From: Rhodobacteraceae bacterium UBA2776
Lineage (GTDB): Bacteria > Pseudomonadota > Alphaproteobacteria > Rhodobacterales > Rhodobacteraceae
Direction: 5' to 3'
Assembly (NCBI GenBank): GCA_002352425.1
Contig: DEIK01000118.1
Coordinates: 62,001-126,000 of the forward strand
DNA length: 64,000 bases
A model generated the notes under the pieces. The model was given only the letters and a program-made list of their open reading frames with translations, had not been told where the DNA came from and did no database searches. The position numbers and the translations under genes are program-made. Numbering within the stretch: the stretch's first letter is position 1; each line of letters starts with the position of its first letter. Positions 26,115-35,477 of the stretch are shown here, piece by piece.

Positions 26115-26524
26115 TCCCCGTTGCACTGGCCACCCTACATGCGCTTTGTTTCGAAACGCCGCGGCCTTGGAGTGCGGATGAGTTCACATCAATGCTGACC
26201 TCCAAGGGCGTGTTTTTGCACAGCTCGGGCGCGGGCTTTGCCTTGGGGCGTGAAATCGCAGGGGAAGCGGAATTGCTAACGCTCGCCGTTGATCCAGCGC
26301 ACCAAAGGCAAGGTTATGGCCGCCGCTTGCTGGCTGGGTATGAAGCCGAAGCGATGCGACGTGGTGCGGTGGAATCGTTCCTTGAAGTGTCACAGATTAA
26401 CGTAGCGGCACTTGGTTTGTATCAGGCGGCGGGGTACACCGAATCTGGTCGCCGCCCTGCCTATTACACCCCCCAGACAGGCCCAAAAATCGACGCGATT
26501 GTCATGCGTAAGCCCATGATTTGA
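26111..26524 (+). CDS. rimI: GNAT N-acetyltransferase, RimI-like
   Basis: 137 residues. The acetyl-CoA site LAVDPAHQRQGYGRRLL (Q/R-x-x-G-x-G/A) and SFLEVSQINVAALGLYQAAGY are typical of RimI, which acetylates the N-terminal alanine of ribosomal protein S18. Coupling to tsaB by a four-base overlap supports this, since tsaB-rimI pairs are widespread. Another GNAT substrate remains possible. Confidence 0.88.
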   Translation: MIPVALATLHALCFETPRPWSADEFTSMLTSKGVFLHSSGAGFALGREIAGEAELLTLAVDPAHQRQGYGRRLLAGYEAEAMRRGAVESFLEVSQINVAALGLYQAAGYTESGRRPAYYTPQTGPKIDAIVMRKPMI

Positions 26525-26659
26525 GCCTAATATCGGCTTTCAATGGCCTGGCCTGCTGAATCCACGCCATAGATGCGACCAAATGGTAAAAAGCTATTGA
26601 CCACACAGGCTCCCTGCGCGCTTAATCGTGAATGATCTTTTAACGATCTGCTCGCTTAC

Positions 26660-26692
26660 TTGGGTTTTGCCACCATTCCGGCGGCAACCCAA
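26660..26692 (+). promoter_or_regulatory. leader hairpin upstream of the BMP transporter gene
   Basis: TTGGG(tt)TTGCC pairs with GGCAACCCAA around a loop, a 10-bp stem with a 2-base bulge, followed by an A-rich stretch and the GGGAG ribosome site of the binding-protein gene. It may stabilise or regulate the transporter mRNA. The sequence does not show the core of a known purine riboswitch that I recognise. The rest of the 26525-26717 gap shows nothing else I can name. Confidence 0.45.
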
Positions 26693-26717
26693 AACAAAAA
26701 AAATCGGGAGATACAAC

Positions 26718-27710
26718 ATGACTCTTATGCAGAAATTCCTTGGCGCTGCCGCCACAATGGCCCTGACAGCTGGCATCGCCGCCGCTGATCCTGCCATCAT
26801 CTTTGACCTTGGTGGCAAGTTCGATAAATCCTTCAACGAGGCAGCCTTTGCGGGTGCGACACGTTGGGCCGAAGAAACAGGTGGTTCATTCCGCGAAATC
26901 GAACTGACATCCGAAGCTCAGCGCGAACAGGCTCTGCGCCGTTTCGCCGAAGGTGGCTTTAACCCAGTTGTCATGACCGGCTTTAGTTTTGCATCTGTTC
27001 TGGACGCGGTTGCACCCGATTATCCAGACACTAAATTTGCCGTTATTGATGTTAACTGGCTGGACCAACCAAACGTCCGCGGTGTTGGCTTTGCAGAACA
27101 AGAAGGTTCGTATCTGGTCGGTATCGCGGCTGCGATGGCTTCCAAATCCGGTACGGTCAGCTTTATTGGTGGCATGGATGTTCCGTTGATTCAGGCGTTT
27201 GCTTGCGGCTATGTACAAGGCGTTAAATCTGTAAACCCAGATCTGGTTGTGATTCAAAACATGACAGGAACAACACCTGCCGCGTGGAATGATCCGGTGA
27301 AGGGGGGCGAATTGACCAAAGCACAGATCGGTCAAGGGTCTGATGTTGTCTATGCCGCCGCTGGTGGCACTGGCGTTGGCGTTCTGCAAACAGCTGCCGA
27401 TGAAAACATCCTGTCGATCGGTGTGGATAGCAACCAGAACCACCTGTTCCCAGGCAAGGTTCTAACATCAATGATGAAACGCGTTGATAACGCTGTCTAT
27501 GAAGCGTTCACCCAAGGCGTTGATATGGAAACAGGTAACTTCACCATGAATGTTGCCAATGGCGGCGTTGATTACGCGTTGGACGACAATAACGCCGAGA
27601 TTTTTACCGCCGAGATAAAAACCGCAGTTGATGCAGCTAAAGCTGCGATTTCTGATGGCTCCATTTCCGTTCACGACTATCGTGCGGACAACACCTGCCC
27701 AGTGAAATAA
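26718..27710 (+). CDS. BMP family (nucleoside-type) ABC transporter substrate-binding protein
   Basis: 330 residues from the ATG at 26718 (GGGAGATACAAC upstream). Signal peptide ends near GIAAA (about residue 20). The BMP/PnrA-like start of the mature protein is IIFDLGGKFDKSFNEAAF, followed by VVMTGFSFASVLDAV, TVSFIGGMDVPLIQAF and YAAAGGTGVGVLQ. Members of this family bind purine nucleosides, so nucleoside or purine uptake is the best inference. First gene of a four-gene importer operon; the ATPase follows after 6 bases. Confidence 0.92.
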   Translation: MTLMQKFLGAAATMALTAGIAAADPAIIFDLGGKFDKSFNEAAFAGATRWAEETGGSFREIELTSEAQREQALRRFAEGGFNPVVMTGFSFASVLDAVAPDYPDTKFAVIDVNWLDQPNVRGVGFAEQEGSYLVGIAAAMASKSGTVSFIGGMDVPLIQAFACGYVQGVKSVNPDLVVIQNMTGTTPAAWNDPVKGGELTKAQIGQGSDVVYAAAGGTGVGVLQTAADENILSIGVDSNQNHLFPGKVLTSMMKRVDNAVYEAFTQGVDMETGNFTMNVANGGVDYALDDNNAEIFTAEIKTAVDAAKAAISDGSISVHDYRADNTCPVK

Positions 27711-27716
27711 GCACTG

Positions 27717-29288
27717 ATGGCGAATGAAAACCTACAGGAGCGGCAGGAAACTGTCGCTCCGGCGATTGAACTTGTCGGTATTTCCAAGGCTTTCGGGCCG
27801 GTGCAGGCAAACAAAGACATTTCGCTTTCTGTTGCGCGCGGCTCGATCCACGGGATCGTTGGCGAAAATGGCGCCGGCAAATCAACGCTTATGTCGATAC
27901 TTTACGGATTTTACAAAGCTGACGCAGGCGAGGTGTTTATTGGCGGTGTGAAAACCCGCATTCCCGATTCCTCTGCCGCGATCGCGGCCGGTATCGGCAT
28001 GGTGCACCAACACTTTAAATTGGTTGAAAATTTCACGGTTCTTGAGAATGTCATTTTGGGCATGGAGGACGGCGGGTTGCTCAAACCATCGCTGGCCAAG
28101 GCCCGTAAGCTGCTAAAAGAACTGTCCGACGAATATGAGTTGAGCGTTGATCCAGACGCCTTGGTTGAAAACTTGTCCGTGGGTCACCAACAGCGCGTCG
28201 AGATCCTAAAGGCGTTGTACCGCCAGGCCGATATTCTGATTTTGGACGAACCGACTGGCGTGTTGACTCCTGCCGAAGCCGACCATCTGTTTCGCATCCT
28301 TGTCGGATTGCGCGATCAGGGCAAAACCATCATTTTGATCACCCACAAACTGCGCGAAATCATGGAAGTCACTGACACGGTTTCGGTGATGCGCCGTGGT
28401 GAGATGACCGCCACGGTGAAAACCAAAGACACCAGCCCTGAACAGTTGGCCGAGTTGATGGTTGGCCGCAAAGTTCTGCTGCAAATCGACAAGAAACCCG
28501 CGACACCCGGCGCGCCGATCCTTGAGATCGAAAACCTGCAAGTTGTTGATGACAAAGGTGTTGAGCGGGTCAAAGGCGTTTCCTTAGAGGTGCGCGCCGG
28601 CGAAATCCTCGGGATTGCGGGGGTGTCTGGCAACGGGCAGACCGAACTGTTGGAAGTTCTGGGCGGCTATCAAAAAGCCACAGGCATCATCCGTGTTAAC
28701 GGCGAAGAAATTGATCTGACGGGCAAATATTCCGACGGGCAATCGCGACGCCACCGTGGCATTGCACATGTCCCTGAAGACCGGCAGTCCGAAGGGCTGA
28801 TCATGGACTTTATGGCATGGGAAAACGCGATCTTTGGCTATCACAACGAGCCTGCGTATAACAAAAATGCGCTGATGATGGACAACCTAGCGATCCGCGC
28901 CGAGACTGAGGCCAAGATGGAGCGTTTCGATGTGCGCCCGCCCAACCCCAAGCTTGAGGCCAAGAATTTTTCGGGCGGCAACCAGCAGAAAATCGTGCTG
29001 GCGCGCGAGATCGAGCGCAATCCTGACCTGCTATTGGTCGGCCAACCCACCCGCGGCGTCGACATTGGCGCGATCGAGTTTATTCACCAGCAGATTGTGG
29101 AACTGCGCGATCAGGGCAAAGCCATATTGCTGGTCTCGGTTGAATTGGAAGAAATCCTGTCCCTATCCGACCGCATCATCGTGATGTTTGACGGTCACAT
29201 CATGGGCGAACGCGACCCAGCCAACACGGACGAAAAAGAACTGGGCATGTTGATGGCCGGGATGGAAACAGACGGGGGGGCTGCCTGA
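27717..29288 (+). CDS. ABC transporter ATP-binding protein (duplicated, nucleoside/sugar type)
   Basis: 523 residues with two fused ATPase domains. Domain 1 has Walker A GENGAGKST near residue 45, signature LSVGHQQRVEILKAL and Walker B ILILDEPTGVL. Domain 2 has the degenerate Walker A GVSGNGQTELLE, signature FSGGNQQKIVLARE and LLLVGQPTRGVD. This tandem layout is that of the RbsA/NupA type that partners BMP binding proteins. One-base overlap with the next permease. Confidence 0.95.
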   Translation: MANENLQERQETVAPAIELVGISKAFGPVQANKDISLSVARGSIHGIVGENGAGKSTLMSILYGFYKADAGEVFIGGVKTRIPDSSAAIAAGIGMVHQHFKLVENFTVLENVILGMEDGGLLKPSLAKARKLLKELSDEYELSVDPDALVENLSVGHQQRVEILKALYRQADILILDEPTGVLTPAEADHLFRILVGLRDQGKTIILITHKLREIMEVTDTVSVMRRGEMTATVKTKDTSPEQLAELMVGRKVLLQIDKKPATPGAPILEIENLQVVDDKGVERVKGVSLEVRAGEILGIAGVSGNGQTELLEVLGGYQKATGIIRVNGEEIDLTGKYSDGQSRRHRGIAHVPEDRQSEGLIMDFMAWENAIFGYHNEPAYNKNALMMDNLAIRAETEAKMERFDVRPPNPKLEAKNFSGGNQQKIVLAREIERNPDLLLVGQPTRGVDIGAIEFIHQQIVELRDQGKAILLVSVELEEILSLSDRIIVMFDGHIMGERDPANTDEKELGMLMAGMETDGGAA

Positions 29289-30385
29289 TGGATAAGATGC
29301 CAAAATGGGCCGATGTGGTTTTGATTCCGCTGATCAGCCTTTGCCTAGCCCTTATTGTTTCAGGGTTTGTTGTACTTGCAATCGGTGAAGACCCAATTCG
29401 AGCTATTAGCATTATGGTTAATGGCGCCCTAAGTTCCACGAACAAAATTGGTTATACTCTGTATTACGCCACCAATTACATGTTTACCGGCCTTGCGGTG
29501 GCCGTAGCATTCCATGCGCGGATGTTCAACATCGGGGGCGAAGGTCAGGCAGCAATCAGCGGCGTTGGCGTGGCCGTTGTGTTGCTGGCATTCGACTGGC
29601 CGCATTGGACCATTGCACTGCCGTTCGCCATTTTGGGTGGCGGGTTGTTTGGCGCGATATGGGCGGCAATACCAGCTTATTTGCAAGCAAGACGCGACAG
29701 TCACATTGTGATCACAACGATCATGTTCAATTACATCGCAGCGGCGATGATGGGCTTTTTGTTGAACGGCATTTTGAAAAACCCCAACTCTCAGGTCGCT
29801 GAATCCGTGAACTTTCCCGCGGGTGCACATCTGCCTACGATCCACGAAATGCTTGCCCCGTTGGGGATTGGGTTTTCCAAATCGGCACCCGCCAATGTTA
29901 GCTTTCTTCTTGCCCTGTTTTGCGCGTGGCTTGTCTGGTTTTTACTGTGGCGCACACGGCTTGGCTATGCCATCCGTGCTTTTGGACACAGCCCACATGC
30001 CGCCAGTTACGCTGGCATTTCCGCTTTCAAGATCACTATGATTGCGATGATCATTTCCGGGGCTCTGGCCGGCATGTTGTCGATCAATGTGGTGATGGGT
30101 GAGCAAGAACGCCTGATCCAATTCTTCGTTGAAGGCGCTGGATTTGTCGGCATCGCTGTGGCCCTGATGGGGCGCAACCATCCGATTGGCATCATCCTTG
30201 CTGCGTTGCTGTTTGGAATGCTGGCCCAAGGCGGATTCGAATTACAATTCGAATACCCAGAAATCAGCAAAGAGATGGTGTTGGTCATACAAGGCACAAT
30301 AATTCTATTCACTGGCGCGTTGGATTACATGGTGCGCAAGCCGGTCGAAAAGATATTTGCGCGGTTACGAGAAGGGCAAAGCTGA
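29288..30385 (+). CDS. ABC transporter permease (BMP system, subunit 1)
   Basis: 365 residues, about nine transmembrane segments, BPD_transp_2 type. FNIGGEGQAAISGVG near residue 78 and AYLQARRDSHIVITTIMFN near 135 are family landmarks, with YAGISAFKITMIAMIISGALAG later. The longer of the two permeases, as NupB-type subunits are. Overlaps both neighbours by one base, so the operon is tightly coupled. Confidence 0.94.
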   Translation: MDKMPKWADVVLIPLISLCLALIVSGFVVLAIGEDPIRAISIMVNGALSSTNKIGYTLYYATNYMFTGLAVAVAFHARMFNIGGEGQAAISGVGVAVVLLAFDWPHWTIALPFAILGGGLFGAIWAAIPAYLQARRDSHIVITTIMFNYIAAAMMGFLLNGILKNPNSQVAESVNFPAGAHLPTIHEMLAPLGIGFSKSAPANVSFLLALFCAWLVWFLLWRTRLGYAIRAFGHSPHAASYAGISAFKITMIAMIISGALAGMLSINVVMGEQERLIQFFVEGAGFVGIAVALMGRNHPIGIILAALLFGMLAQGGFELQFEYPEISKEMVLVIQGTIILFTGALDYMVRKPVEKIFARLREGQS

Positions 30386-31365
30386 TGGATTTCGCACATG
30401 CATTCTTGCAAATCATTATCGCAATGGACATGACTATCCGCCTGTCGGTGGTACTGCTCTTTGCTTGTTTGGCGGGGCTTTACTCCGAGCGCGCTGGAAT
30501 TTTTGACATCGGGTTAGAAGGAAAACTGTTAATCTCGGCCTTCTTTTCGGCCTCCTTTTCATATGAAACCGGCAACGTCTGGCTGGGTCTATTAGCAGGC
30601 GTCGGCGCCTCTATGGTGTTTGCGCTGATCCATGGCATTGCTTCGATCACCTATCGCGGCAATCAATTGATCGCAGGGGTGGCGTTAAACTTTTTAGCAT
30701 CGGGACTGACGATTGTGATCGGCCTTGCGTGGTTCAAAGAAGGGGGGCAGTCACCTGCTTTGCCACAAAGCTCGCGGTTCCACGAACTTACCCTGCCGTT
30801 TGCCGATACCCTACGCGACATTCCTTTGTTTGGCCCCCTTTATGCTGATGTGATCTCTGGGCAAAAACCACTAGTCTACATCGCCTTTTTGCTGATCCCA
30901 TTCACTTGGTGGCTACTGTTTCGCACCCGTTTCGGATTGCGCCTGCGCGCGGTTGGCGAAAACCCAGCCTCGGTTGACACGGCTGGTGTTTCAGTGATCC
31001 GCTATCGCTATGCCGCCGTGATGATCGCGGGTGTACTCTGCGGTCTAGGGGGCGCATATCTGGCCACCTCACAGGCTTCGGCCTTTGGGCGTGAAATGTC
31101 ATCCGGTCGCGGCTTCATCGCGCTGGCCGCTTTGATCTTTGCCAAATGGCGGCCGTGGTATGCATTGATGTCTTGTTTGCTGTTCGGATTTCTCGAGGCC
31201 GTGAGCAATCTTTACCCCAACATTGATGTCTTTGGCATCTTTGAAATCCCCGTCCAATTCACGCAAGCCCTGCCCTATATTCTAACCGTGGTGATTCTGG
31301 CAGGCTTTGTCGGAAAGGCGGTTGCGCCACGCGCAGGCGGCGAGCCTTATGTGAAAGAACGGTAA
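30385..31365 (+). CDS. ABC transporter permease (BMP system, subunit 2)
   Basis: 326 residues, about eight to nine transmembrane segments. SERAGIFDIGLEGKLLISAFF near residues 30-50, GNQLIAGVALNFLASGLT near 91-108 and LRAVGENPASVDTAGVSVIRYR near 188-210 match NupC/YufQ-like permeases. Last gene of the importer operon. No recognisable terminator follows before the TauE gene. Confidence 0.94.
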   Translation: MDFAHAFLQIIIAMDMTIRLSVVLLFACLAGLYSERAGIFDIGLEGKLLISAFFSASFSYETGNVWLGLLAGVGASMVFALIHGIASITYRGNQLIAGVALNFLASGLTIVIGLAWFKEGGQSPALPQSSRFHELTLPFADTLRDIPLFGPLYADVISGQKPLVYIAFLLIPFTWWLLFRTRFGLRLRAVGENPASVDTAGVSVIRYRYAAVMIAGVLCGLGGAYLATSQASAFGREMSSGRGFIALAALIFAKWRPWYALMSCLLFGFLEAVSNLYPNIDVFGIFEIPVQFTQALPYILTVVILAGFVGKAVAPRAGGEPYVKER

Positions 31366-31447
31366 ATATACGAATAATTGCATTTGTGCGGCGAAAAAGC
31401 GGCTTTCCCCTATTGCCTGAATGGGTGAGTCTGGATTACGAAGTCCT

Positions 31448-32365
31448 ATGCAAATTTATCTTCCCATTGCCGAAATCTCGGTAAACGCGTTTTTGTTGCT
31501 CGGACTTGGCGGCATGGTTGGCATCCTTTCGGGTATGTTTGGGGTTGGCGGCGGATTCTTGATGACGCCTTTGCTGTTCTTTATTGGCATTCCGCCAGCG
31601 GTGGCTGTGGCGACCGAGGCGAACCAAATTGTGGCCTCGTCATTTTCCGGCGTTTTGGCGCATTTCAAACGAAAGACGGTCGATCTGAAAATGGGGCTGG
31701 TGCTGCTGATTGGCGGCTTGATCGGGGCCTATTTGGGGATCCAGCTGTTCAACTATCTCAGAAGCCTGGGCCAAGTCGATCTGCTGGTGAAGCTGAGCTA
31801 TGTGGTCTTTCTTGGCATCATTGGCTCGCTGATGTTTGTAGAGAGCCTGAACGCGATCCGGCGCTCAAAGAAAACCGGGTCAGCGATTGTTCGCAAGAAA
31901 CATACATGGCTGCATAACCTGCCGCTTAAAGTAAAATTTCGCACGTCCGGTCTGTATATTTCAGTGATCCCGCCGTTTTTAATTGGGGTGTTCGTTGGTG
32001 TGCTGGCCGCGATCATGGGGGTTGGCGGCGGTTTTGTGATGGTGCCTGCGATGATCTATCTGATCGGGATGCCCACCAAAGTGGTGATCGGCACCTCGCT
32101 GTTCCAGATCATTTTTGTCACCGCGTTTACAACCATGATGCACGCCACAACAAACTATACTGTTGATATTGTTTTGGCAGTTTTACTGCTGGTTGGCGGT
32201 GTGATTGGCGCACAGATCGGGACCCGTATTGGTGTCAAGATGAAGGCCGAACAATTGCGCATCTTGCTGGCAATTTTGGTGTTGGCAGTTTGCGGCAAAC
32301 TGGCGCTTGATCTGCTGTTGCAACCCAGTGAATTGTATTCGCTTGGCGCGGGCGGAGGCCACTAG
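31448..32365 (+). CDS. sulfite exporter TauE/SafE family protein
   Basis: 305 residues from the ATG at 31448. Two repeats of the TauE motif are visible: GGMVGILSGMFGVGGGFLMTP at the N-terminal half and FVGVLAAIMGVGGGFVMVPA in the second half, with about eight transmembrane segments. The family exports sulfite, sulfoacetate or related organosulfur anions. Directly followed by TIGR02186, with which it is regularly paired in Rhodobacteraceae as I recall. Nine upstream in-frame codons are a possible extension. Confidence 0.9.
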   Translation: MQIYLPIAEISVNAFLLLGLGGMVGILSGMFGVGGGFLMTPLLFFIGIPPAVAVATEANQIVASSFSGVLAHFKRKTVDLKMGLVLLIGGLIGAYLGIQLFNYLRSLGQVDLLVKLSYVVFLGIIGSLMFVESLNAIRRSKKTGSAIVRKKHTWLHNLPLKVKFRTSGLYISVIPPFLIGVFVGVLAAIMGVGGGFVMVPAMIYLIGMPTKVVIGTSLFQIIFVTAFTTMMHATTNYTVDIVLAVLLLVGGVIGAQIGTRIGVKMKAEQLRILLAILVLAVCGKLALDLLLQPSELYSLGAGGGH

Positions 32366-33127
32366 ATGCTGCGGTTTTTTGCCCTACTGATGCTGATTGC
32401 CTTTCCTCTGAATGCGGGTGAGGAAATCGTTGCGGATTTGTCGCAAAATCGTGTTGGTATTTCGGCGACCTTTGATGGATCGCATATTTTGGTATTTGGG
32501 GCAGTCAGCCGTGATGCCCCTGCGCCTGACAGTGGCCCGATGCAGGTTGTTGTGTCGGTTTCTGGCCCGCGTGAGGCGGTTACCATTCGGCGCAAAGACA
32601 AGCGTGCTGGCATCATTTGGGTGAACAGTGCTTCGGCCCTGATTGATGAGGCGCCCAGCTTTTACTCCGTGGCAACGACCGTGCCTTTGGGCCAAGCACT
32701 CTCGGAGGCTGAGGACGCAAAACATAAGGTTTCGATCCCACGGGCGATCAATTCAATTGGGACGCAAATTGCGACAGGTCAAGCTGCCGAATTTACAGAT
32801 GCGTTAATCCGTATCCGTTCAGGGAATGGGCTGTATCAGGTCCATGAGGGGGCCGTTGAATTCATGTCCGAAACCTTGTTTCGCACCGAGATTGATCTGC
32901 CCTCAAACCTGACGGCTGGCGAATATACCGCGCGTATTTTGATCACACGTGACCAACAGGTGGTGGATGTATTTAAGACCAAACTGGACATCCACAAGGT
33001 TGGGATTGAACGCTGGCTCTATAACCTCGCCCATGAGAATGCGATCTATTACGGCTTGATGTCGTTGATCATCGCGATTGTTGCGGGCTGGATGGCCTCT
33101 GCGGTGTTCAGCTACTTTAGGGCCTAG
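32366..33127 (+). CDS. TIGR02186 family transmembrane protein
   Basis: 253 residues. Signal-like N-terminus (LRFFALLMLIAFPLNAG), extracytoplasmic beta-rich region (ADLSQNRVGISATFDGSHIL ... VVVSVSGPREAVTIRRKDKR), and one C-terminal transmembrane segment (about 228-248, IYYGLMSLIIAIVAGWMAS). It matches the uncharacterised alphaproteobacterial TIGR02186 family. ATG abuts the TauE stop. Adjacency suggests it works with the exporter; no biochemical role is known to me. Copy C of the dispersed repeat begins in its TAG stop. Confidence 0.88.
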   Translation: MLRFFALLMLIAFPLNAGEEIVADLSQNRVGISATFDGSHILVFGAVSRDAPAPDSGPMQVVVSVSGPREAVTIRRKDKRAGIIWVNSASALIDEAPSFYSVATTVPLGQALSEAEDAKHKVSIPRAINSIGTQIATGQAAEFTDALIRIRSGNGLYQVHEGAVEFMSETLFRTEIDLPSNLTAGEYTARILITRDQQVVDVFKTKLDIHKVGIERWLYNLAHENAIYYGLMSLIIAIVAGWMASAVFSYFRA

Positions 33128-33158
33128 CCGCTCATCAGCCCTTACGGCCTTTTTCGCT
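33127..33158 (+). repeat. dispersed intergenic element, copy C
   Basis: GCCGCTCATCAGCCC then TTACGGCCTTTTTCGCT. It fills the whole space between the TAG of the TIGR02186 gene (33125-33127) and the TAG of the convergent SDR gene (33157-33159 on the other strand). Confidence 0.65.
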
Positions 33159-33894
33159 AACCACGTCCGATCAAGGGCATTTTTGTCGCCATGATGGTCA
33201 TGAATTGCACATTGGCCTCCAGTGGCAGGTCCGCCATTTGCATCACCGCGTCCGCAGCCAGCCCGACGTCCATCATTGGCTGCAACACCACATCCGGATT
33301 GTCCGCCAGCGCCCGCGCATTGATTTGATCCAGCAATTCGGTTTGAGCGTTGCCAATGTCGATTTGCCCGCAGGCAATGTCAAAGGCGCGGCCGTCAAGG
33401 CTCAGGGCTTTGGTCAAACCAGTGATGGCATGTTTGGTGCTGGTATAGCCGACCGATCCAGGGCGTGGCGCCTGAGCGGAAACGGATCCGTTGTTGATGA
33501 TGCGCCCACCTTGAGGTGTCTGCCCCCGCATCTGTTTGAACGCAAAGCGCGCGGCTAAAAACATGCCCGTCAGGTTCAAGTCCACAACTTCACGCCAGTC
33601 CTGCACGCTGATCTCGTCGATCAAGCCTGCTGGGCCGAAACTACCGGCGTTGTTGAACAATACATCCAGCTGCCCCGTGGCGTTGGAAAAACGTTCAAAG
33701 GCTGCGCCCAACGCGGCCTCATCGGTCACGTCAGCTGGCAAGACATGTGCGCCGTCGTGCCCTGCTGCAACCGCTTCCAGCGCCTCGGGACGCCGCGCGA
33801 TCATGCCCACTTGCCAGCCAGCCTTTAAAAAGGTTTTGGCGGTGGCCGCGCCAATGCCCGAACTGGCACCTGTGATGACAATCGACTTGTTCAT
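33157..33894 (-). CDS. short-chain dehydrogenase/reductase
   Basis: 245 residues. Rossmann motif GASSGIGAATA at residues 8-18, NNAG near 85-88, catalytic serine in NNGSVSAQ and YTSTK (Y..K) near 150-154. NAD(P)-dependent oxidoreductase of unknown substrate, cytoplasmic. ATG overlaps the stop of the helicase gene by four bases, an unexpected operon partner that says little about substrate. Confidence 0.9.
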   Translation of the reverse strand: MNKSIVITGASSGIGAATAKTFLKAGWQVGMIARRPEALEAVAAGHDGAHVLPADVTDEAALGAAFERFSNATGQLDVLFNNAGSFGPAGLIDEISVQDWREVVDLNLTGMFLAARFAFKQMRGQTPQGGRIINNGSVSAQAPRPGSVGYTSTKHAITGLTKALSLDGRAFDIACGQIDIGNAQTELLDQINARALADNPDVVLQPMMDVGLAADAVMQMADLPLEANVQFMTIMATKMPLIGRG

Positions 33895-35417
33895 TCCTGT
33901 TCTTCCTCAAGCGCCAGCGGGGTTGGGGCCGCCTTTAAGTCGTCAACCCTCAACGGTCCCGTTGGCCGCGCCAATCGGTTGCGGGTCACCCAGAACAGAC
34001 GTTTTTCCGCCCGTGTGATGGCCACATAGGCCAGCCGCTTCCAAAGCTGCTGGCCAGCCTCAACCCGGCCCATGCGCGCCGCCACGGCCAAGTCTGGCCC
34101 AAAGACCTGCACATTTTCCCATTGCGAGCCTTGAGCCTTGTGAATTGTCACCGCTGAGCCGTGTAAAAACGCGGCGCCCATGCGAGCCGCGAAAGGAATG
34201 AATGGCTCTTCCTCATCCGGCATTTCGATCTTAATGATCGACGCCGCCGAGACTTGTGGATCTTCTGCGCCCAACACATGGATGCGTGAAAACCCGGCCT
34301 TGCGACCCGCCCCTAAATAGATCACCTGTGCGCCTTTGATCAGCCCGCGTGCTTCAAGATCAATGCGTTTCTTGCGGTGCTTGAGCGGCAGTTCAATCCC
34401 GTCGCAAATCAGTGGCTCACCGGCCAGCAGTTCGTCCGCTGGCGCACCGTAGGAATTGCGGAACGCTTGGATTAAACGCACCCGCGTTTTATTCATCCAG
34501 ACCAACACGGGCGAGCGCGCCATCATGTCGGCCTCAACGCGTTGCGCCCAAACCACGCGCTCGTCTTTTTGCGCGGCCTCTTCGATCATTCGCTCAAAAT
34601 CATGAAATTGCAGGTTTTCGTCACTAAGCGCATGGGCCAAATCAAGAATTGGATTGTCCGCGTCCTGACGGTGAATACGGTGTAGTTGCAATTTTTGTTT
34701 ACCCGAGAAATTGTCAAAAACCATCTCGCCAGATTGCCCGACAGGCGCCAATTGGGCGGGATCACCGAACAACACCAGGGTCGGGAAAATCTCTTTGAGA
34801 TCTTCCAGCTGCTTTTCATCCAACATCGAGCTTTCATCGACAAACCCGATGTCCATCGGCTCGTCTCGGCGTTTCCAACCAATGATGAAATCCGAGCCAC
34901 GCAGGCCCGCAGCCGCCAACGCACCTGGAATGGATTTGTTGCTGGCAAAGAACGAAGCGGCACGGTCCAATGCGGCCTCTGTCAGGCCTTCGATTTCAGG
35001 TTTCTCACCCCGTCCCGCCAGCCATTCGGCAATCTTTTCATACTCAGGGTCGTAGAGCGGTGTGTACAGGATACGGTGAATGGTGGTCGCGGGCACGCCG
35101 TGGTTGCGCAGAACGCTGGCGGCTTTATTGGTCGGAGCGAGGATCGCCAAGGTGCGCTTGTCCTTGCGCCGCTTGGCCTCGTAATCGCCTGAAACGACGT
35201 CGACGCTAGCCTCTTCCAACGCCTCATAGAGGCGCGCCAAAAGCAGTGTTTTGCCAGAACCTGCCTTGCCCACCACGGCCAAAACATGATCCTGGCCGTC
35301 AGATTGCGGGGTCAGGATGGCGTTGTCTAAATCGACTCCGGCACCCAGCAACACCTCGGTGATGCGGTCAAATGCTTCGGCTTGATCTTCGGAAAACTTT
35401 ACGGTTGGTGTTGCCAT
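33891..35417 (-). CDS. RecD-like superfamily 1 DNA helicase
   Basis: 508 residues. Walker A VVGKAGSGKTLLLARL near residues 49-64, motif II region IGFVDESSMLDEKQL near 192, motif III LVLFGDPAQLAPVGQSG near 214-230, and the C-terminal UvrD/RecD-like VTIHKAQGSQWENV and RLAYVAITRAEKRLFW (motif VI). Shorter than RecD2, without its N-terminal HhH region; it belongs to a stand-alone ATP-dependent RecD-like group. Role in repair is inferred. The palindrome at 35478-35517 lies 61 bases upstream of its ATG. Confidence 0.9.
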   Translation of the reverse strand: MATPTVKFSEDQAEAFDRITEVLLGAGVDLDNAILTPQSDGQDHVLAVVGKAGSGKTLLLARLYEALEEASVDVVSGDYEAKRRKDKRTLAILAPTNKAASVLRNHGVPATTIHRILYTPLYDPEYEKIAEWLAGRGEKPEIEGLTEAALDRAASFFASNKSIPGALAAAGLRGSDFIIGWKRRDEPMDIGFVDESSMLDEKQLEDLKEIFPTLVLFGDPAQLAPVGQSGEMVFDNFSGKQKLQLHRIHRQDADNPILDLAHALSDENLQFHDFERMIEEAAQKDERVVWAQRVEADMMARSPVLVWMNKTRVRLIQAFRNSYGAPADELLAGEPLICDGIELPLKHRKKRIDLEARGLIKGAQVIYLGAGRKAGFSRIHVLGAEDPQVSAASIIKIEMPDEEEPFIPFAARMGAAFLHGSAVTIHKAQGSQWENVQVFGPDLAVAARMGRVEAGQQLWKRLAYVAITRAEKRLFWVTRNRLARPTGPLRVDDLKAAPTPLALEEEQE

Positions 35418-35477
35418 GTGGCGACCCTATAGACGGGTTGCCAATATGGCCAGCCAAGATGCGACGAAAAGGACGCC

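Noticed and set aside
31389..31405. GCGGC-gaaaaa-GCGGC downstream of the BMP importer operon
   Set aside because: The arms are direct, not inverted, repeats and no stem forms, so it is not a terminator.
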